From Ypsolopha sequella (Eukaryota; Arthropoda; Insecta; Lepidoptera; Ypsolophidae), in NCBI GenBank assembly GCA_934047225.1, contig OW203989.1, positions 6,609,977 through 6,673,976 of the forward strand: a stretch of DNA of 64,000 nt, read 5' to 3'. Of the stretch, positions 36,128 through 47,910 are shown in pieces (position 1 is the stretch's first letter; every line of letters begins with the position of its first letter). Both the position numbers and the translations under genes were made by a program. The notes beneath the pieces were generated by a model that saw only the letters and a list, made by a program, of their open reading frames with translations, did no database searches and was not told the origin of the DNA.

Positions 36128-36543
36128 TAAATTAACATTATATTATTGCAGTATAGAAACGCAGAAAGAAATTAGAAATTTATATTTATAGAAATTTATT
36201 TCTGTCATAGTTTCGATAAGAGAAATGTGCACTACCCGATGCTGTAACAGGTGACGGTAGGGCATAATGGTCTTTGACTAGCTTTGAATACACTAGCGTC
36301 CTCTAGGCGCCAAGTGGCTCACTATAAAGTAGGTATCTATAAATAACATTGCAGTATGGGAAAGAACATCGGTAAATTCACGAGTTGTGTTGAGACCTGG
36401 ATAGCTCAGAGGTTAGAGCAATCATCGCCCGGCAAGCGAGTGGTCCCGGGTTCGAATCCCGGTTCAGAGCTCCTCACATCCAAATTTACTTTTCTTTCTG
36501 CGCTTCTATGTATACTGCAATGCAATGATATAATGTTAATTTG
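36128..36543. repeat. Inverted repeat enclosing a tRNA-like sequence
   Basis: The arms (aaattaacattatattattg…gaaacgcag and its inverse …gcgcttctatg…aatgttaattt) are about 45 bp. A second short inverted pair (atgacagaaac…ttctatg) lies at 36068-36092 and 36189-36208. Confidence 0.65.
36395..36470 (+). tRNA. tRNA-like sequence, probable pseudogene or SINE head
   Basis: It has a good A box (tagctcagaggttag), D stem gctc/gagc, B box (gggttcgaatccc) and a perfect 5-bp T stem. The anticodon stem tcgc/gcga would place GGC (Ala-like) in the loop, but T33 is absent. Three extra bases lie between the D and anticodon arms, and the acceptor ends mismatch at two pairs. A functional tRNA is unlikely. Confidence 0.4.
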
Positions 36544-37084
36544 CTGTATTTATTATTTATTATAGATGTAAAGTCCGATACTACCAAGAAGATTCGGTCG
36601 ATCGTTTATCGTTCGAGCAGACCGAATGATAATCGATCGAATTTTTTCACTTCACTGGTAATCTAAAAATGCCAGTTTAGTATTTTTTATTGTGCGTTTA
36701 AATACAACCTCTACACATAGTAAGTAGCTATAATAAAATAAGGTAGAGTATAGTGGTAAAGTAGTCGGATATGCAAATTCCCCCACTTCTATCCAGCCAA
36801 AATGTAAACCCTGCTTTACTTTGTGTATTCATAGTTCTCTAAACCAGCCAGCGTCGGGAGTGGCTCACAAAACTCGATGGTATCGCGTTTCAACGAATGC
36901 ACAACTGCAATACAGCCAACTGGGGCCCAGCTAAATAATAAAACATAATGCGACTGCCATATTATTGCACCATTGTATGTCTAGGGTTGAACTTATCCTG
37001 CTAGAGTTGATAAAATCTTTCCTAAAAAGATTTAGTAGTGTTACAAGTTTAAATTATTATTTTTTTGACTCTTATCAGTTTAAG

Positions 37085-37200
37085 AGGCGTTTCTCCGTAT
37101 TTGTAACAAAATATTAAGAAATAATTTTACTATAACGGCTAAAATAAAACTTTTAGCTAAGAGCAAAGTATACCAATAGTTCACTATATGCATAATAGTA
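37085..37200 (-). repeat. Fragment of the 4.3-6.1 kb fold-back
   Basis: The stretch tttgtaacaaaatattaaga followed by aataattttactataacgg is the inverse of 5570-5610 and continues collinearly for about 100 bp. Confidence 0.65.
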
Positions 37201-38087
37201 GATTGTTATACAAGTGCGTAAAAGGAGCTATATTACCCGAGATATTTAGCTGTTGAGCCTCGGCGAATACTTCGAGGTAATAAGGCTCGTTTGTAGTCGA
37301 GTTAAACACTCCACCTTTCACTTCAATTGAGAGGAAATGAAACAGTATTATTTCATCATCACTGGATGACATACTTAACTTTCAGTAATACTAATAATCG
37401 AACAACTAAATATGTACTGCTGACTGAAAAAAAACAACAGCTCTTTCCCGCCAATGTTTTATTTTAATTCTTCTCACAAGTAGGAAGGCAAAGGGAGCTT
37501 ACCCCATACAGCCATGTCTAAATAACTTAAATAAATAATCAAACATGCTTGTCTTTTTATTTATTTTATATTATCTCTCTTTAAAGTCACTGTATATATC
37601 CTTGAGCGTCATCTGAAGCTTCTGTCCTGCTAATATGATAGAATCTTAGCGCGAACATTATTGAGTTTCAAAAAGTTTGTCTATGAACTGGTATATCCTA
37701 ATCACTGTATAAATAGCCATAGAGTATATTGAATACAGTAAATAGCCACAAAATTTGTCATGATAAATTAATTTACAAACACGTGGACACAGTACGTTTT
37801 TCCAGCGTATTTCCCAATTTGCGGCAAACGGAAAAAGGCGCAAGTTTTATAGCTCACAACCTTACAACCCTAGGCCATAAAACTTCATATTAGTCTAGCC
37901 TGTATAATATGTGTGACTAATAGTTAAACTAGGCGAGATTACAACGAGACTACGAGAGAACATAATTTACTGTTATTATGTTTTACTTTCGTTGCAATCA
38001 TGCTATAAATGTCTCGTTTTCCTTTACAAAGTTTATCCAGACGCTTATTTAGAACTTTCTTTTTAGCAAAAACTGCCTCTCTAGCCG
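37201..38087. other. Stretch without supported gene
   Basis: A minus-strand open stretch at 37184-37372 begins MSSSDDEIILFHFL, faintly like the start of PIF/Harbinger-associated proteins, but similarity is not sustained. Confidence 0.3.
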
Positions 38088-38330
38088 AGTGGTAGAGCTC
38101 GCTTGCTAAACCAGAGGTCGTGGGTTCAATTCCCGCGGTGCAAATTAATTTGTGTCCGGTCTGCGTGCTTCGTTGGTCCATTTGTGATTGAAGTACGCCC
38201 ATCACGTACTATCTGTCGGTGAAAAGCGGGTATACCTAGTGTAGACTCATGGACTGTGACTTACACTTCACGGTTCAACTTGGGAACACCTCTGTCGCCC
38301 CTTAGGGGATTCATGTCGTGTCGATATGTA
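38088..38330 (+). repeat. tRNA-Ser-like SINE with shared 3' tail
   Basis: The head has A box tagccgagtggtagagct, anticodon loop ttgctaa (GCT, Ser) and B box gggttcaattccc. The tail (from about 38216: gtcggtgaaaagcgggtata … gggattcatgtcgtg) is the one also found behind a tRNA-Lys head at 39702-40050 and alone at 48451-48565. Confidence 0.8.
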
Positions 38331-38451
38331 TGTCTTTTTGGCAAAGTGGTGACCTATTTTATCTTTGATTTTGTATAGTCATGATGATAATTGTCATTTT
38401 TTAGAAAATTAATCAGGGACATACAAATTATGTATTCTACAAAATTACAAA

Positions 38452-38720
38452 AACCAGCCAAGTGCGAGTCGGACTCGCGTACGAAGAGCTCCGTACCATT
38501 ATCCGCCCCCTTAAATATTTATTTTATTCTATTTTTTAGTATTTGTTGTTATAGCGGCAACAGAAATACATCATCTGTGAAAATTTCAACTGTCTAATTA
38601 TCACGGTTCATGAGATACAGCCTGGACGGACAGACCGACACACAGACGGACAGACAGACGGACAGCGGAGTCTTAGTAATAGGATTCCGTTGGTTACCCT
38701 TTGGGTACGGAACCGTAAAA
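38452..38720 (+). repeat. Dispersed gtgcgagtcggactcg repeat
   Basis: A close relative of 26461-26764, lacking part of the region just after the start; ends gggtacggaaccgtaaaa. Confidence 0.9.
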
Positions 38721-39168
38721 AACAACTATGTAAATGTCGCCGCGTCGTAGCGTAGAAAATTAATACCATGCAGCTATTAGATTTAAATGACTTTGTAACA
38801 CAGCCATTTAAATTAAACCTTTAGACAATTTCTCAAAAATTACTTATTCTATAAAATAAACGGCATATTTGAGGCAAAGATAAAATCAACACTCAAAGTG
38901 AGGGTAGTCGGTCTTTTAAGCCTGTCGCGTCGATTTAATATTTAATGTGCATTATTTGAAACAGCCAATCAAGGGTTAGCGCTAACAAAATTCACCGTGT
39001 AATCACCTTAACTTGGTGAATTTTTAATGTAATTGCTTTTGAATTATCTTGCCCCTATATTATGCAAATTATATTGTACTATGATGCTAACAGGGAAGAT
39101 GAAAGAAACTTTTCAATAAGCAAAATACGTGTTTTTTGTGTATATTTTAACCACACTATAACAAAAAG

Positions 39169-39672
39169 GAAATTGTGGTTTATATACAAGTGTGTATACA
39201 GGATGCTTGGTAATTCGACCTATTCCTTGAAAGGGGTTATACTAGAGATCATTTCCAACTAATTAAGTCCTATCAACTAGGTGTCGAAAACGAATGGTCT
39301 CCGTGTTACGAAGGTTTTTGTATTATTTTTCAAACTTTCAGACTAATAACCAAAAATAAATAATTTAAAAATAAGTATTCCTCTCTCAGCACTTATTTAT
39401 TATATTTCTGATCAATGGTAGATGAGTGATCATTTACAAAGAAAATACGTGCCCTGAATTCCCATAATCTCAGAATTAAAAGGTCTTAAGTGGAAAGAAA
39501 ACCTTTTTTATTTTGTAATTTTTGAAATATCGACGTGTTTTACTTGCAAAAAAATATCATTTTTGACCCCTAGTTGATAGGCATTATTTGTTGGAAATTA
39601 TCGCTAGTATAACCCCTTTAAAGGAATAGGTCGAATTACCAAGCACCCTGTATATATAAACCACAATTTCCA
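39169..39672. repeat. 504-bp fold-back MITE
   Basis: The arms ggaaattgtggtttatatac…gcttggtaattcgacctatt and …aataggtcgaattaccaagc…ccacaatttcc are inverted. They run about 130 bp on each side and include the ctagttgatagg words. Confidence 0.85.
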
Positions 39673-39701
39673 TTTTGTTTTTATTCAGGAGTTCATATTA
39701 T

Positions 39702-40050
39702 AGCAGCGATAGCTCAGGGGTAGAACGCTGGCCTGTTAATATTGAGATCCAGGTTCGATCCCCAGTTGAGCATCCACCAATGAGTTTTTCGTAATTTATG
39801 TGCATAGTATTTGTTTATACTTACCACTTGCTGGACGGTGAAGAAAAACATCGTAAGGAAACCTGCATGCCCTAAAAAGCGTGTATTTGTGCCCGAAGTA
39901 CGTCGATAGGGCTCGCCACCCATTACATTGGGACGTAATAGTCGTCGGTGAAACGCGGGTGTATCGAGTATGGACTGTAACTTGCATTTCACAGTTCGCA
40001 CTCGGAACACCTCCAACACCCCCTCGGGGATTCATGTCGTGTCATTTCAT
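39702..40050 (+). repeat. tRNA-Lys-derived SINE with shared 3' tail
   Basis: The head and body match the minus-strand copy at 25650-25914 (gatagctcaggggtagaacg, ccaggttcgatcccc). After cattgggacgtaatag it continues into the tail gtcggtgaaacgcgggtgta … cggggattcatgtcgtgtc, shared with 38088-38330. Confidence 0.85.
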
Positions 40051-40303
40051 AAAAGAATACAGAGACAAAATACTAAATGGAGCATTAAATACCATGTTAA
40101 CATTATGCAGCTATGTGGAATCCGATCTTCCGTTTTTTTTTTGCCTGATGACAAGTATTCTTGTTTAGATAAAGACATTACATCAAATCCATTTGTGACG
40201 TATTGTCTGGAAATTATAATCTGCAGATATGAATATTTATTTATTTCTGTTTATTCTGGAAACAAACGGTCCTTACAGAAATTTTATAACTTAGTTATAT
40301 TCT

Positions 40304-40440
40304 AACGAAATAGATAAAAACAGCTAATTTTGATTTGATTTTGATTTTTCTCGCATAAATCAAAGTGAGTCTTAGCTGTTTTTATCTATTTCGCTATAAT
40401 GGACACTCACCCTAATTTCAGTGATATAACTTATATTCTA
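40304..40440. repeat. Fold-back repeat, intact relative of 22900-23460
   Basis: The inverted arms aacgaaatagataaaaacag and its inverse end at 40393, followed by tataatggacactcacccta. At 22.9 kb the same sequence is split by a TTAA element. Confidence 0.75.
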
Positions 40441-42301
40441 ATTGAATTCTTATATTCTAGTTTATTACAAATAGCAAAACGAAATCGCACGTACAATTTA
40501 CGTACAATAAGTTATATGGTATATAGCAAAAGGGATACTAGAGTGATCATTACTAGATAGATAAATCAATTATAAACCATTTATCTGAGAAAAATAAATC
40601 ACAGACAGTGCTCGAACCTGTATCTCTGTGTATCGCGGGCCAGCGACTTGTCCGGTTTGTACACCGAGATCAACTGGACTTAGATTTATTTTAATATGTT
40701 TTTATATGATTTTTATTGTTTTATGTAGCGGATTTTTTTTTAGTAACTTGTCCATAAATTAAAAATAAATAACATTAAAAACTACAATCTGGTGGGCCTC
40801 CTGGTTTTTTGCCTGTGAGCTGTCCTCTTACTCTCTCCCAAATTACTTCGAGGGGGTCTCCAAGTAAGATATGTAACATAACATATGTAACATAATATAT
40901 ATAACATCCGTCAGTAATTAATTTTATACCAAGTTCCGGCTTATTATGTAAGTAATCTTCAAAAGAAAAATATATTTTAACTCTTATTAAAGAAAAGTTT
41001 AGTTTATATTAAGATATCAATATTATTCAATACTTATCAATTGTAATTACAATTAGTTTATATTCTTAATTAGGTTTAGCTTGTTAGAAATTTTGAATTT
41101 GATTTTATAGTTTTAGTTTATTTTTGGTGGAGGATTAGTTAGATTTAATTTTATTACAATGTTAGCCCGTTAGAAAGCCGGAAAAAAACTCCCAGTAAAG
41201 CAGTTGGAAGAAGTTTTCATATTATTTTGTATGATATTTAGGTATATTAAAATACATGTCTATAATAACAAAATTTTTCGTTTATGTAAATACAATGTAT
41301 ATATCCGAAATGAGATAAGTTAGATTCTTTTAAAAGTGCCGTTTAAATGTGTTTCGAGATTCTCTCAACTTCCATAAAACAACAATAAAACGAAATTTAT
41401 TCCGAATTGCGATCTACATTATAACGGATTCTTGATTAAATTATAAATTTACTTGATGTATTGATCAGTGATCTGATCACCTATTCGATTAAAACGCACA
41501 AGAATAGCCTGTGGGGTATACTAATTGATGCGTCGTAAAGGCACCTAAGCATCCACTTGAAAAAGTTTTTTTTTTATAAGATGAAGGTTTTATAAGGGTT
41601 TTTAGGTTAGCGTTTTGTTTTAGGTAAGTTTTATTTTGTAGGTAGGTTTTTAAGTATTTGAATGTTATTTTAGTATTATTTTGTTTCAATAAAGCTTTTT
41701 ACATTAATTTATAGTTGAACAGTTCGATCTTACTCTTACTTAAACCGCACTTGTGTACCACAATCAAGTGTGTGGACCTGGCTAGTGGACTTGGTAGTTT
41801 TAACAGTTGTATGTATTATGTAGATATGTAGTCAATGAATGAATGAATAATTTATTTATTCAATAAATGTACTTAATATACACTTATTATACGACAATTT
41901 TATGATTAACTAGGCTTTTGCCCCCGGTTCACCCGCGTGAAAGTAAGAGTAATTAATGACTATATGTCCATTAGGAACTGTCCATCCCCAGAGTGTTACC
42001 ATTATTTATTATAGTGAAAGGATATACCCTTTATTTTTGTTTTTTTTTTTCTTCATATAATAAAGTATAAAATTACCAATGAATAATACCTACCTCAATT
42101 CGTTACAAAAAGAAATACATACCTGCCTGACTTCGCTAGTTAGTTTAGTCTTCCTGAGAAGAAGCGCAAGAAACTTAGCAAGATAATGTCTATATTTTTT
42201 TAGATTGTAAGTTGCAACATAATTTTTATAAAATTTGTTTCAATAAAGAGATGGATAATTAGACCAGAAGATTACTAAAATATTATTCAAAATAACAGAT
42301 A
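40441..42301. other. AT-rich stretch, repeat fragments only
   Basis: Contains a fragment (40790-40870) of the repeat described at 46488-46679, and a piece of a common lepidopteran repeat at about 41908-41945 (cttttgcccccggttcaccc). No gene was recognised. Confidence 0.4.
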
Positions 42302-42472
42302 ATTGTGCCGATTCGGTGTAACAAACTAATTTGACAGGACTAAACATTATTTGAGCATTCTGTCTATTTTTCTCTGTATGGAAAAGACAAAGACAGGACG
42401 CTTAAAATAAGGTACCTAAGTCCTGTCAAATAAGTTAGGTAGTGTTGCACTGAATCGACACCAATGTCTTCC
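42302..42472. repeat. GACAGGACGCTTA-family MITE, complete copy
   Basis: Inverted ends ccgattcggtgtaac / gcactgaatcgacacc, with gacaggac in both arms. Confidence 0.8.
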
Positions 42473-43129
42473 TGTCCTATCGCCTTTGTCGCCTATCACC
42501 TTTTACAGTCATTCATGTGATATAAACGCTGCAGTAATGATAAATAATATAAAAATTATTTGATGTTTTTTCTTAAAATGCCAACAATCCATGTTACTGA
42601 CACACTGAAAAATATGTTTACCTAACAATAACCAAACTTCTTGGCTCACACTAAATGACTAAAATGCATTTTTAGATACACAATTCTTTAAAGGAAATAA
42701 TTTGACTGAGTACAAAGATAATTTAGAAGAGTTCCCTTCGGAGTTTCTGGCCTATTAACAAACATTCCTAATTGTTGCGTTTATTACGGGATTATAAATA
42801 AGAACTAATTCCCCTTAAATTGTCTTCTGAGAAAATCTGATATGATAAACAATAACTTCCATGTTTAATTATTGCTACACGTAATCATAGTAATGGAAGT
42901 ATGCGGCAAATAATATGTGTGATTCTTTACAACTTTACTGCATTATTACGCCAGCTTCATGAAAATTGCATAAAGTTATAAATATAGTTCTATAAGAGAG
43001 GGTAAATGTGCGTTTCCGATTCGGTTCATGGCATCCGGGCTTATTTCCAACCAGTGCTTCGTTAATTAGAGTGTGTTAACCCTGCAATAACCCTATGTAG
43101 AGTTTTAATTATCAGCTAACAGCTCGAAA
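42473..43129. other. Stretch without recognised feature
   Basis: No repeat or coding signature was recognised. If the candidate exon at 43136 is real, this is the beginning of its first intron. Confidence 0.3.
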
Positions 43130-43135
43130 ACTCAC

Positions 43136-43510
43136 CGCAAAAGGTTCCGCATGGCTGACCTCTTTGTTGCTGCCACCAAAAAAATAAATCACTTGAAAAT
43201 CGAATCGGTACAAAAATTCGAAACACTTGCGTTCGGAATTTGATCGTGCGTGTGGTCGGTACGGCTCGCGGAACGGTCGCGTGCGACTTGGGCGAAGTCT
43301 CGGTTACTTCTGAACGTTTGATCGTGGAACGCGGCTTCACTTGAACTTCGCTTGTCAGCAGGTTGCATTGCAGATGCAGACAGCCTTCCCCTCTATCATC
43401 AGGCTGCAAAGGAACCAGGGGTCTGAGTCAGTGGGCTTTCGTGAAAGCCCGCTCGTGTCACGTAGCTCGGGAGAACGGTAGCGTAATTTCAGAACCAAAG
43501 TCTGAACCCG
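43136..43510 (-). other. Candidate first exon (5' UTR plus 17 coding nt)
   Basis: This roughly 370-bp block is clearly GC- and CpG-richer than its surroundings. On the minus strand it ends with cagccATG at 43152-43150, an acceptable insect start context. Five codons follow (MRNLL), then a split codon directly at a consensus donor, GTGAGT (43135-43130). The layout is that of a leader exon whose translation begins just before the first intron, with later exons expected at lower coordinates or outside the window. No downstream exon was recognised, so the product is unknown. An overlapping open frame (43116-43409) has no known domain and begins at a TTG. It could instead be a chance donor in a GC-rich repeat. 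Confidence 0.35.
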
Positions 43511-44276
43511 ATTCAGTTTATCCAAGTTAGAGCAATTACAGTAATGAGAGAACATTAACTTCACTTGATGTATCTCTATGATTTATTATTGACGTCGCTG
43601 TTGCCGTAATTCAAACTGATTCCAATTTTCAAACTCTTCTTAATGGCTCGTAGTGGTACGTTTGCTTACAATTTTCGCGTTGAAAACAACAATTTTTCGT
43701 AATTATTAAACCCGCGTAGGGAAATTTTGTAATTAGCTTTTTATTGCTTTACATTAAGTGTTGCGCTGTGTAGCCAGTGTTTTAGTTGATTGGATGCTAT
43801 TATTTAGACATTAACATGGTTTCGAAGTGGCAAGAGTTCTTAACCAAACGTTTGGGAAAGCGATGGGTAAACAAATTTCAAAATTCAAGGACCGATTTAA
43901 ATTTTTACGCTAATTGTAAGGTTTTATGATGGCTATTCTGTGTAGACATTGAGGAATCATTAAATAATTAAAATGAAAAGAGAACACACACATTGACTAT
44001 TTATGTTATCAATTAATGTTGCAATTTCACGGGTTACAGTATAGAGAAGATTTGTTTTCCTCTATGGGTTACAGTATTTATTACATCCAACAAAACAATG
44101 GCATTAAAATTAAGTATAATATAGTAAGATGCTTTTATTACGTTAAAAAGTAGCCTTTTGTTTACGGTTTCATACTACCTTGCATTAAACATCTAAATGT
44201 TCAGTGCTTCTCAAGTTATAAGTGTAGCTACAGACAGACAAACCAACCTATATAATCTATATATACAGAATCTTAA
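43511..44276. other. AT-rich stretch without recognised feature
   Basis: If the candidate exon is real, the promoter would lie here. No TATA box at a convincing distance was seen. Confidence 0.3.
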
Positions 44277-44650
44277 GATGATCTTACAAAAGCTGGAAAC
44301 TGGCGGATAATATACGCGCATATACAAAATAAGAATCGTGAAAAAAAAATATTTGAAAAAGGACTACTGTGTTACTACAAAAGGGCGTTTAAGCGATGTT
44401 TAACTTTAGACAGTGTTTAAATCTGTTGCTGGCACTTTTTTACAATATGAAAAAAGGCGACAACAACAGATTTAAACACTGTCTAAAGTTAAACACCGTT
44501 TTGTAGTAACACCGCTAGTGTTTTCGGTCGAGTGGGTAACTTTTCTATGGAACAGCTATTTCTTTTTCGTGATTTTATGGTTGGTTCCTTAGTAAAAGAT
44601 GTTTATATGGACGAGTACTATCGCCAGTTTCCGGCTTCCGCAACATCATC
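44277..44650. repeat. 374-bp MITE flanked by TTAA (family C)
   Basis: The ends are gatgatcttacaaaagctgg and (reverse complement) gatgatgttgcggaagccgg. TTAA lies on both sides (44273-44276 and 44651-44654). An almost perfect central palindrome covers about 44383-44515 (gtttaactttagacagtgtt and its inverse). Confidence 0.85.
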
Positions 44651-45013
44651 TTAACAGCCTGTAAGTATAGTGCGTTTTAAGATATATGCACACTAACATG
44701 ATACCCAAAATTAAGTAATTATATGGAAGGTATTTATTTATATGAGCTATAATAGCTTAAACATAAAGCTTAAAGGGTAATTGTATAACAATTTATTCAC
44801 GATTAATATAAAAGTGTTACGGCTACAGGTCAAAGTAACAACGAAAACAGCACTTGAGCACTTTCCATTATGAATTTCGAGAGTAATCTGTAATTTCCCC
44901 AATGATTTACACTCGGAGTTTATGCGTACCTATTTATAAAGCTAGCAATTAAATTACGGAACGATTTATAGATTGGGCTTAGGATAGTCAGTTCTAGCTC
45001 TGTTACAAATGTA

Positions 45014-45097
45014 ATGATTGTTTATTTGTTTATTATGATTGTTTATTTGTTTGTTATGATTGTTTATTTGTTTGTTATGATTGTTTATTTGTTTGTT
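45014..45097 (+). repeat. 21-bp minisatellite, 4 copies
   Basis: Tandem units of atgattgtttatttgtttgt plus t; only the first differs. Confidence 0.9.
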
Positions 45098-45148
45098 TTT
45101 AAATAACTCTTGAACAACTCAACAAATATCAGTGAATCTTGCAGTGGC

Positions 45149-45405
45149 AGTGGCGTGCACAGAAATTTTTGCTGGAAAGGTCAAGAATAACAATAAAAAA
45201 ATGTAAAAAAAATTAAATATCACTTTGAAAAAAAAAAAGTTTGTATAGTAAATTTTCACTTTAGGGAAGTCTCATTCTCATTATCTACCCTGGCGTCATA
45301 CAATTTTTTTTTTCAAAGTTATATTTAGATTTTTTCATATTTTTTTTATTGTTGTTCTTGACCAATTGCTTGCTTTTCCAGCAAAAAGTTCTGTGCACAC
45401 CACTG
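45149..45405. repeat. Fold-back MITE, GTGCACAGAA family
   Basis: The ends gtgcacagaaatttttgctg and its inverse cagcaaaaagttctgtgcac mark the same family as the inner palindrome at 18505-18627. The inner arms carry ttcaaagtaatatt-like and gtcaagaataacaataaaaa words. Confidence 0.8.
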
Positions 45406-46299
45406 TGCCGTGGTAGGTAAATTGGTGTTAATTATAAAATAACCCATAACGCGAAGCCTTGAATTTCAGACGAGAGTGCGCTTTACGTCCTATTGCTGCA
45501 TAATTGCCACAGATATCTAGCTGGACGCAAACGTCAAGAAACTAGAATTAAAAAATTTAAATGTAATTTTCACTGATTTTGCAAAGTAGGTATATAAAAT
45601 ACAAGTTTCATAAGTCAAAATTTAATCTTATAAAAAAATATATATGTAATAAAATAATAAATGTACATGAACTAGATTAAAGGTTTATTTAATTTATGTA
45701 GCAATATATACGATTAAATTATAGGTAAAATATATACAAGAAGTCGAAATATATCTGGAATATTATAATAAAGCGTTTTTTTATAGGAATATATAAATAT
45801 GTATAATATAAACTAAATGAAAAACGAATATATTTTTTTAATATGCATTTATTTAAATGAAAAAGACATTTAAATGAAATTTTAGTAAGATATATTTCAA
45901 GCCATTCGGGCCATATCTCACTAAAATTTTATTTAAAATATGTATTTTATTTAGTTTTAATCATTTAAAAAGACAAAAATGTCAATATTTAATATTTATT
46001 TAGTTATAAAAAGAAATTATTTTGTTAGTAAAGGCTAGGGTACAAATTCGGCAGGGGTATCCAATTTGTATGGGGTACCAAATTAGTGAGCCTGAATCCT
46101 ATTATTATGAAACCTTCATAATGTTATAAAAATTTAATATAATGGGTTTCGTTAGTAACGAGATAATTGGCGTTATTTAAAGTTAATTTATGAGTATTTG
46201 ATATAAAATAAAGTTACAAATCGACATAAACAATTTTTATATTTTTACATCGACTTTTAAACTAGAAACAAATATCAATTAAATTAATGTTTGAAAAAA
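45406..46299. other. Very AT-rich stretch
   Basis: Contains a small palindrome at about 45886-45950 (aaattttagtaagatat and its inverse) and a fragment (45735-45770) of the repeat at 16730-16950. No gene was seen. Confidence 0.4.
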
Positions 46300-46302
46300 T
46301 AT

Positions 46303-46356
46303 CTCGGGCCGGGATTCGAACCTGTGACATGACATGAGAGGCGCGCTACCGACTGC
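46303..46356 (-). repeat. 5'-truncated tRNA-like fragment
   Basis: On the minus strand gtcggtagcgcgcctctcat and then caggttcgaatcccggccc carry a D-arm/anticodon-like CAT loop and a B box. The 5' acceptor strand is absent. Confidence 0.4.
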
Positions 46357-46487
46357 GGGTTCAAATCATGACCCGAGGAATAAGTTTCTAGTTGATATTA
46401 TCTAGTTTGTAATGCACTCTAAAATATTTACAAACAATTTACAACCATATTTTTGTTTTTTAAAATAACGTTAGAAAAATAATTTTC

Positions 46488-46679
46488 CATCCATCCATCA
46501 GCCTAGTTCGTCCACTGCTGGACATAAGCATACCGCCATCCATCGGTCCCAGGCATGGTGGGCCTCCTGGTTTTTTGCCTGTGAGCTGTCCTCTTACTCT
46601 CCCCCGAATTACTTCGAGGGGGTCTCCAAGTAAGATGGTGGTACCTCCACAGTCGAGCCCGGCATCAGCTCTACCACCT
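46488..46679 (-). repeat. Short form of a LINE-tailed SINE-like repeat
   Basis: The minus strand starts ggtggtagagctgatgccgg and ends gcttatgtccagcagtgga…gctgatggatgg. It lacks about 150 bp found between these parts in 47911-48274 and 50006-50341. Confidence 0.8.
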
Positions 46680-47013
46680 AAATTTAATATAAAAAATAAT
46701 TTTCAATAACATTTTTGAAAACGTTTTTTCAAGGTCTGATTATTCCAGTCCTCTGCGTAAACATTACGTTTCCGACATAATTTCAATTTGCAGCTCTGAT
46801 TTAAAGACCTAGTTAAAAGCAAGGTCAAAGGCCGACCCGCATGATTTAATTTTCCAGCAAACGGTGTCGTCCAAATCAATGTTTCCAACCAAAATGTAAC
46901 AAATGAAAAAAACATAGAAGACGTGTTTCCAACAAATTGTCATTTGACGTTTCTGGCACGTGCGCAAACATGGCGAAAGCAGAAAAATCAATCATTTCCG
47001 TAGAAAATAACTT

Positions 47014-47090
47014 GTAAAATCACCCGAAATCTGTCGTAGCAAATTTTTTGGCACTTTCCAGAATAGTCGTCCGGGCTATTCTGGCACGGC
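47014..47090 (+). repeat. Repeat shared with the BEL insertion site
   Basis: The stretch gtaaaatcacccgaaatctg…cgtagcaaattttttgg…ccagaat…cgtcc parallels 50992-51060, the sequence next to the 3' LTR. Confidence 0.6.
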
Positions 47091-47221
47091 CAGAAAAATT
47101 GCTTAGGCAGATTTCTGTTGATTTTAAAAGGGATTTTCTACGGATAATTTCTTTAATAGTAAGCATTCCTTATATTTCATAGTTTTTATTCAATGAAGCT
47201 TTGTCACTCCACTTAACATCG

Positions 47222-47407
47222 CAAGTTTCCGTTGGTTTTGAAGTTCTAATTTACAGAAACCAATGAAAACTTTGCGATGGCAACATACACAATACATAGG
47301 TAATAAGGTTTTATTGAATAACTATTGAGTGAATTTTGAATTTAAGTGTTCTGTTTCGATTAATTAGAAAAAGGCGGGTTTTTCACAATCCGGCTGCGAA
47401 ACCGCTC
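47222..47407. repeat. MITE family A, right half
   Basis: Matches 9955-10120 and ends cggctgcgaaaccgctc before TTAA (47408-47411). Confidence 0.8.
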
Positions 47408-47910
47408 TTAACGAATTTGGATACGGTTTTCTTTATTATCACCATAGTGAGCCTAGCCAACATATAGGCTATAAAGGGATGTTGATAAAATAACGCCCAT
47501 GTCTAAAACGGAACAGCGATTAAAAAACGCGGTGGAGCCGCGGGCAAAAAGGCTAGTTAGAAATAAAACGAGAGGTTAATTCAGTAAAAAAAAGTCGTTT
47601 CATAAATTGAATTTTCACATACAGGAGTATAATAACAGCGCAAGTTAATATTTTACATTCCAATTTGCATTAGAGATATCACTTCTCAGAGCTCTTGCCG
47701 CCTTGTCATAAGTACCAAAATAATCTGATCCTCGGGACAAGTCCTGCATGTCTATAAAGTCGTATCCCCAGTTTATCATCTTTCACGGCTGGCCTGTTGC
47801 ACATAATGATGCTACATGACCGATCATTAATACACAGTCCGTTGGACGAAGAGGAGTTATTCGACCCAAATGAGCTATTAATTAATTTTAAGTTAGATTT
47901 TTTTTTTTTT

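Noticed and set aside
36395..36470. Functional tRNA-Ala gene
   Set aside because: Acceptor mismatches, three extra bases before the anticodon stem, no T at position 33 and a GGC anticodon unusual for eukaryotic Ala argue for a pseudogene or SINE head.
37184..37372. PIF/Harbinger-type protein start (MSSSDDEIILFHFL)
   Set aside because: Only about 15 residues resemble the family; the rest of the frame has no similarity and no partner exon was seen.
46971..47018. Small gene with good start context (aaacATGG, MAKAEKSIISVENNL)
   Set aside because: Only 15 codons, and it runs straight into a repeat shared with 50992-51060.
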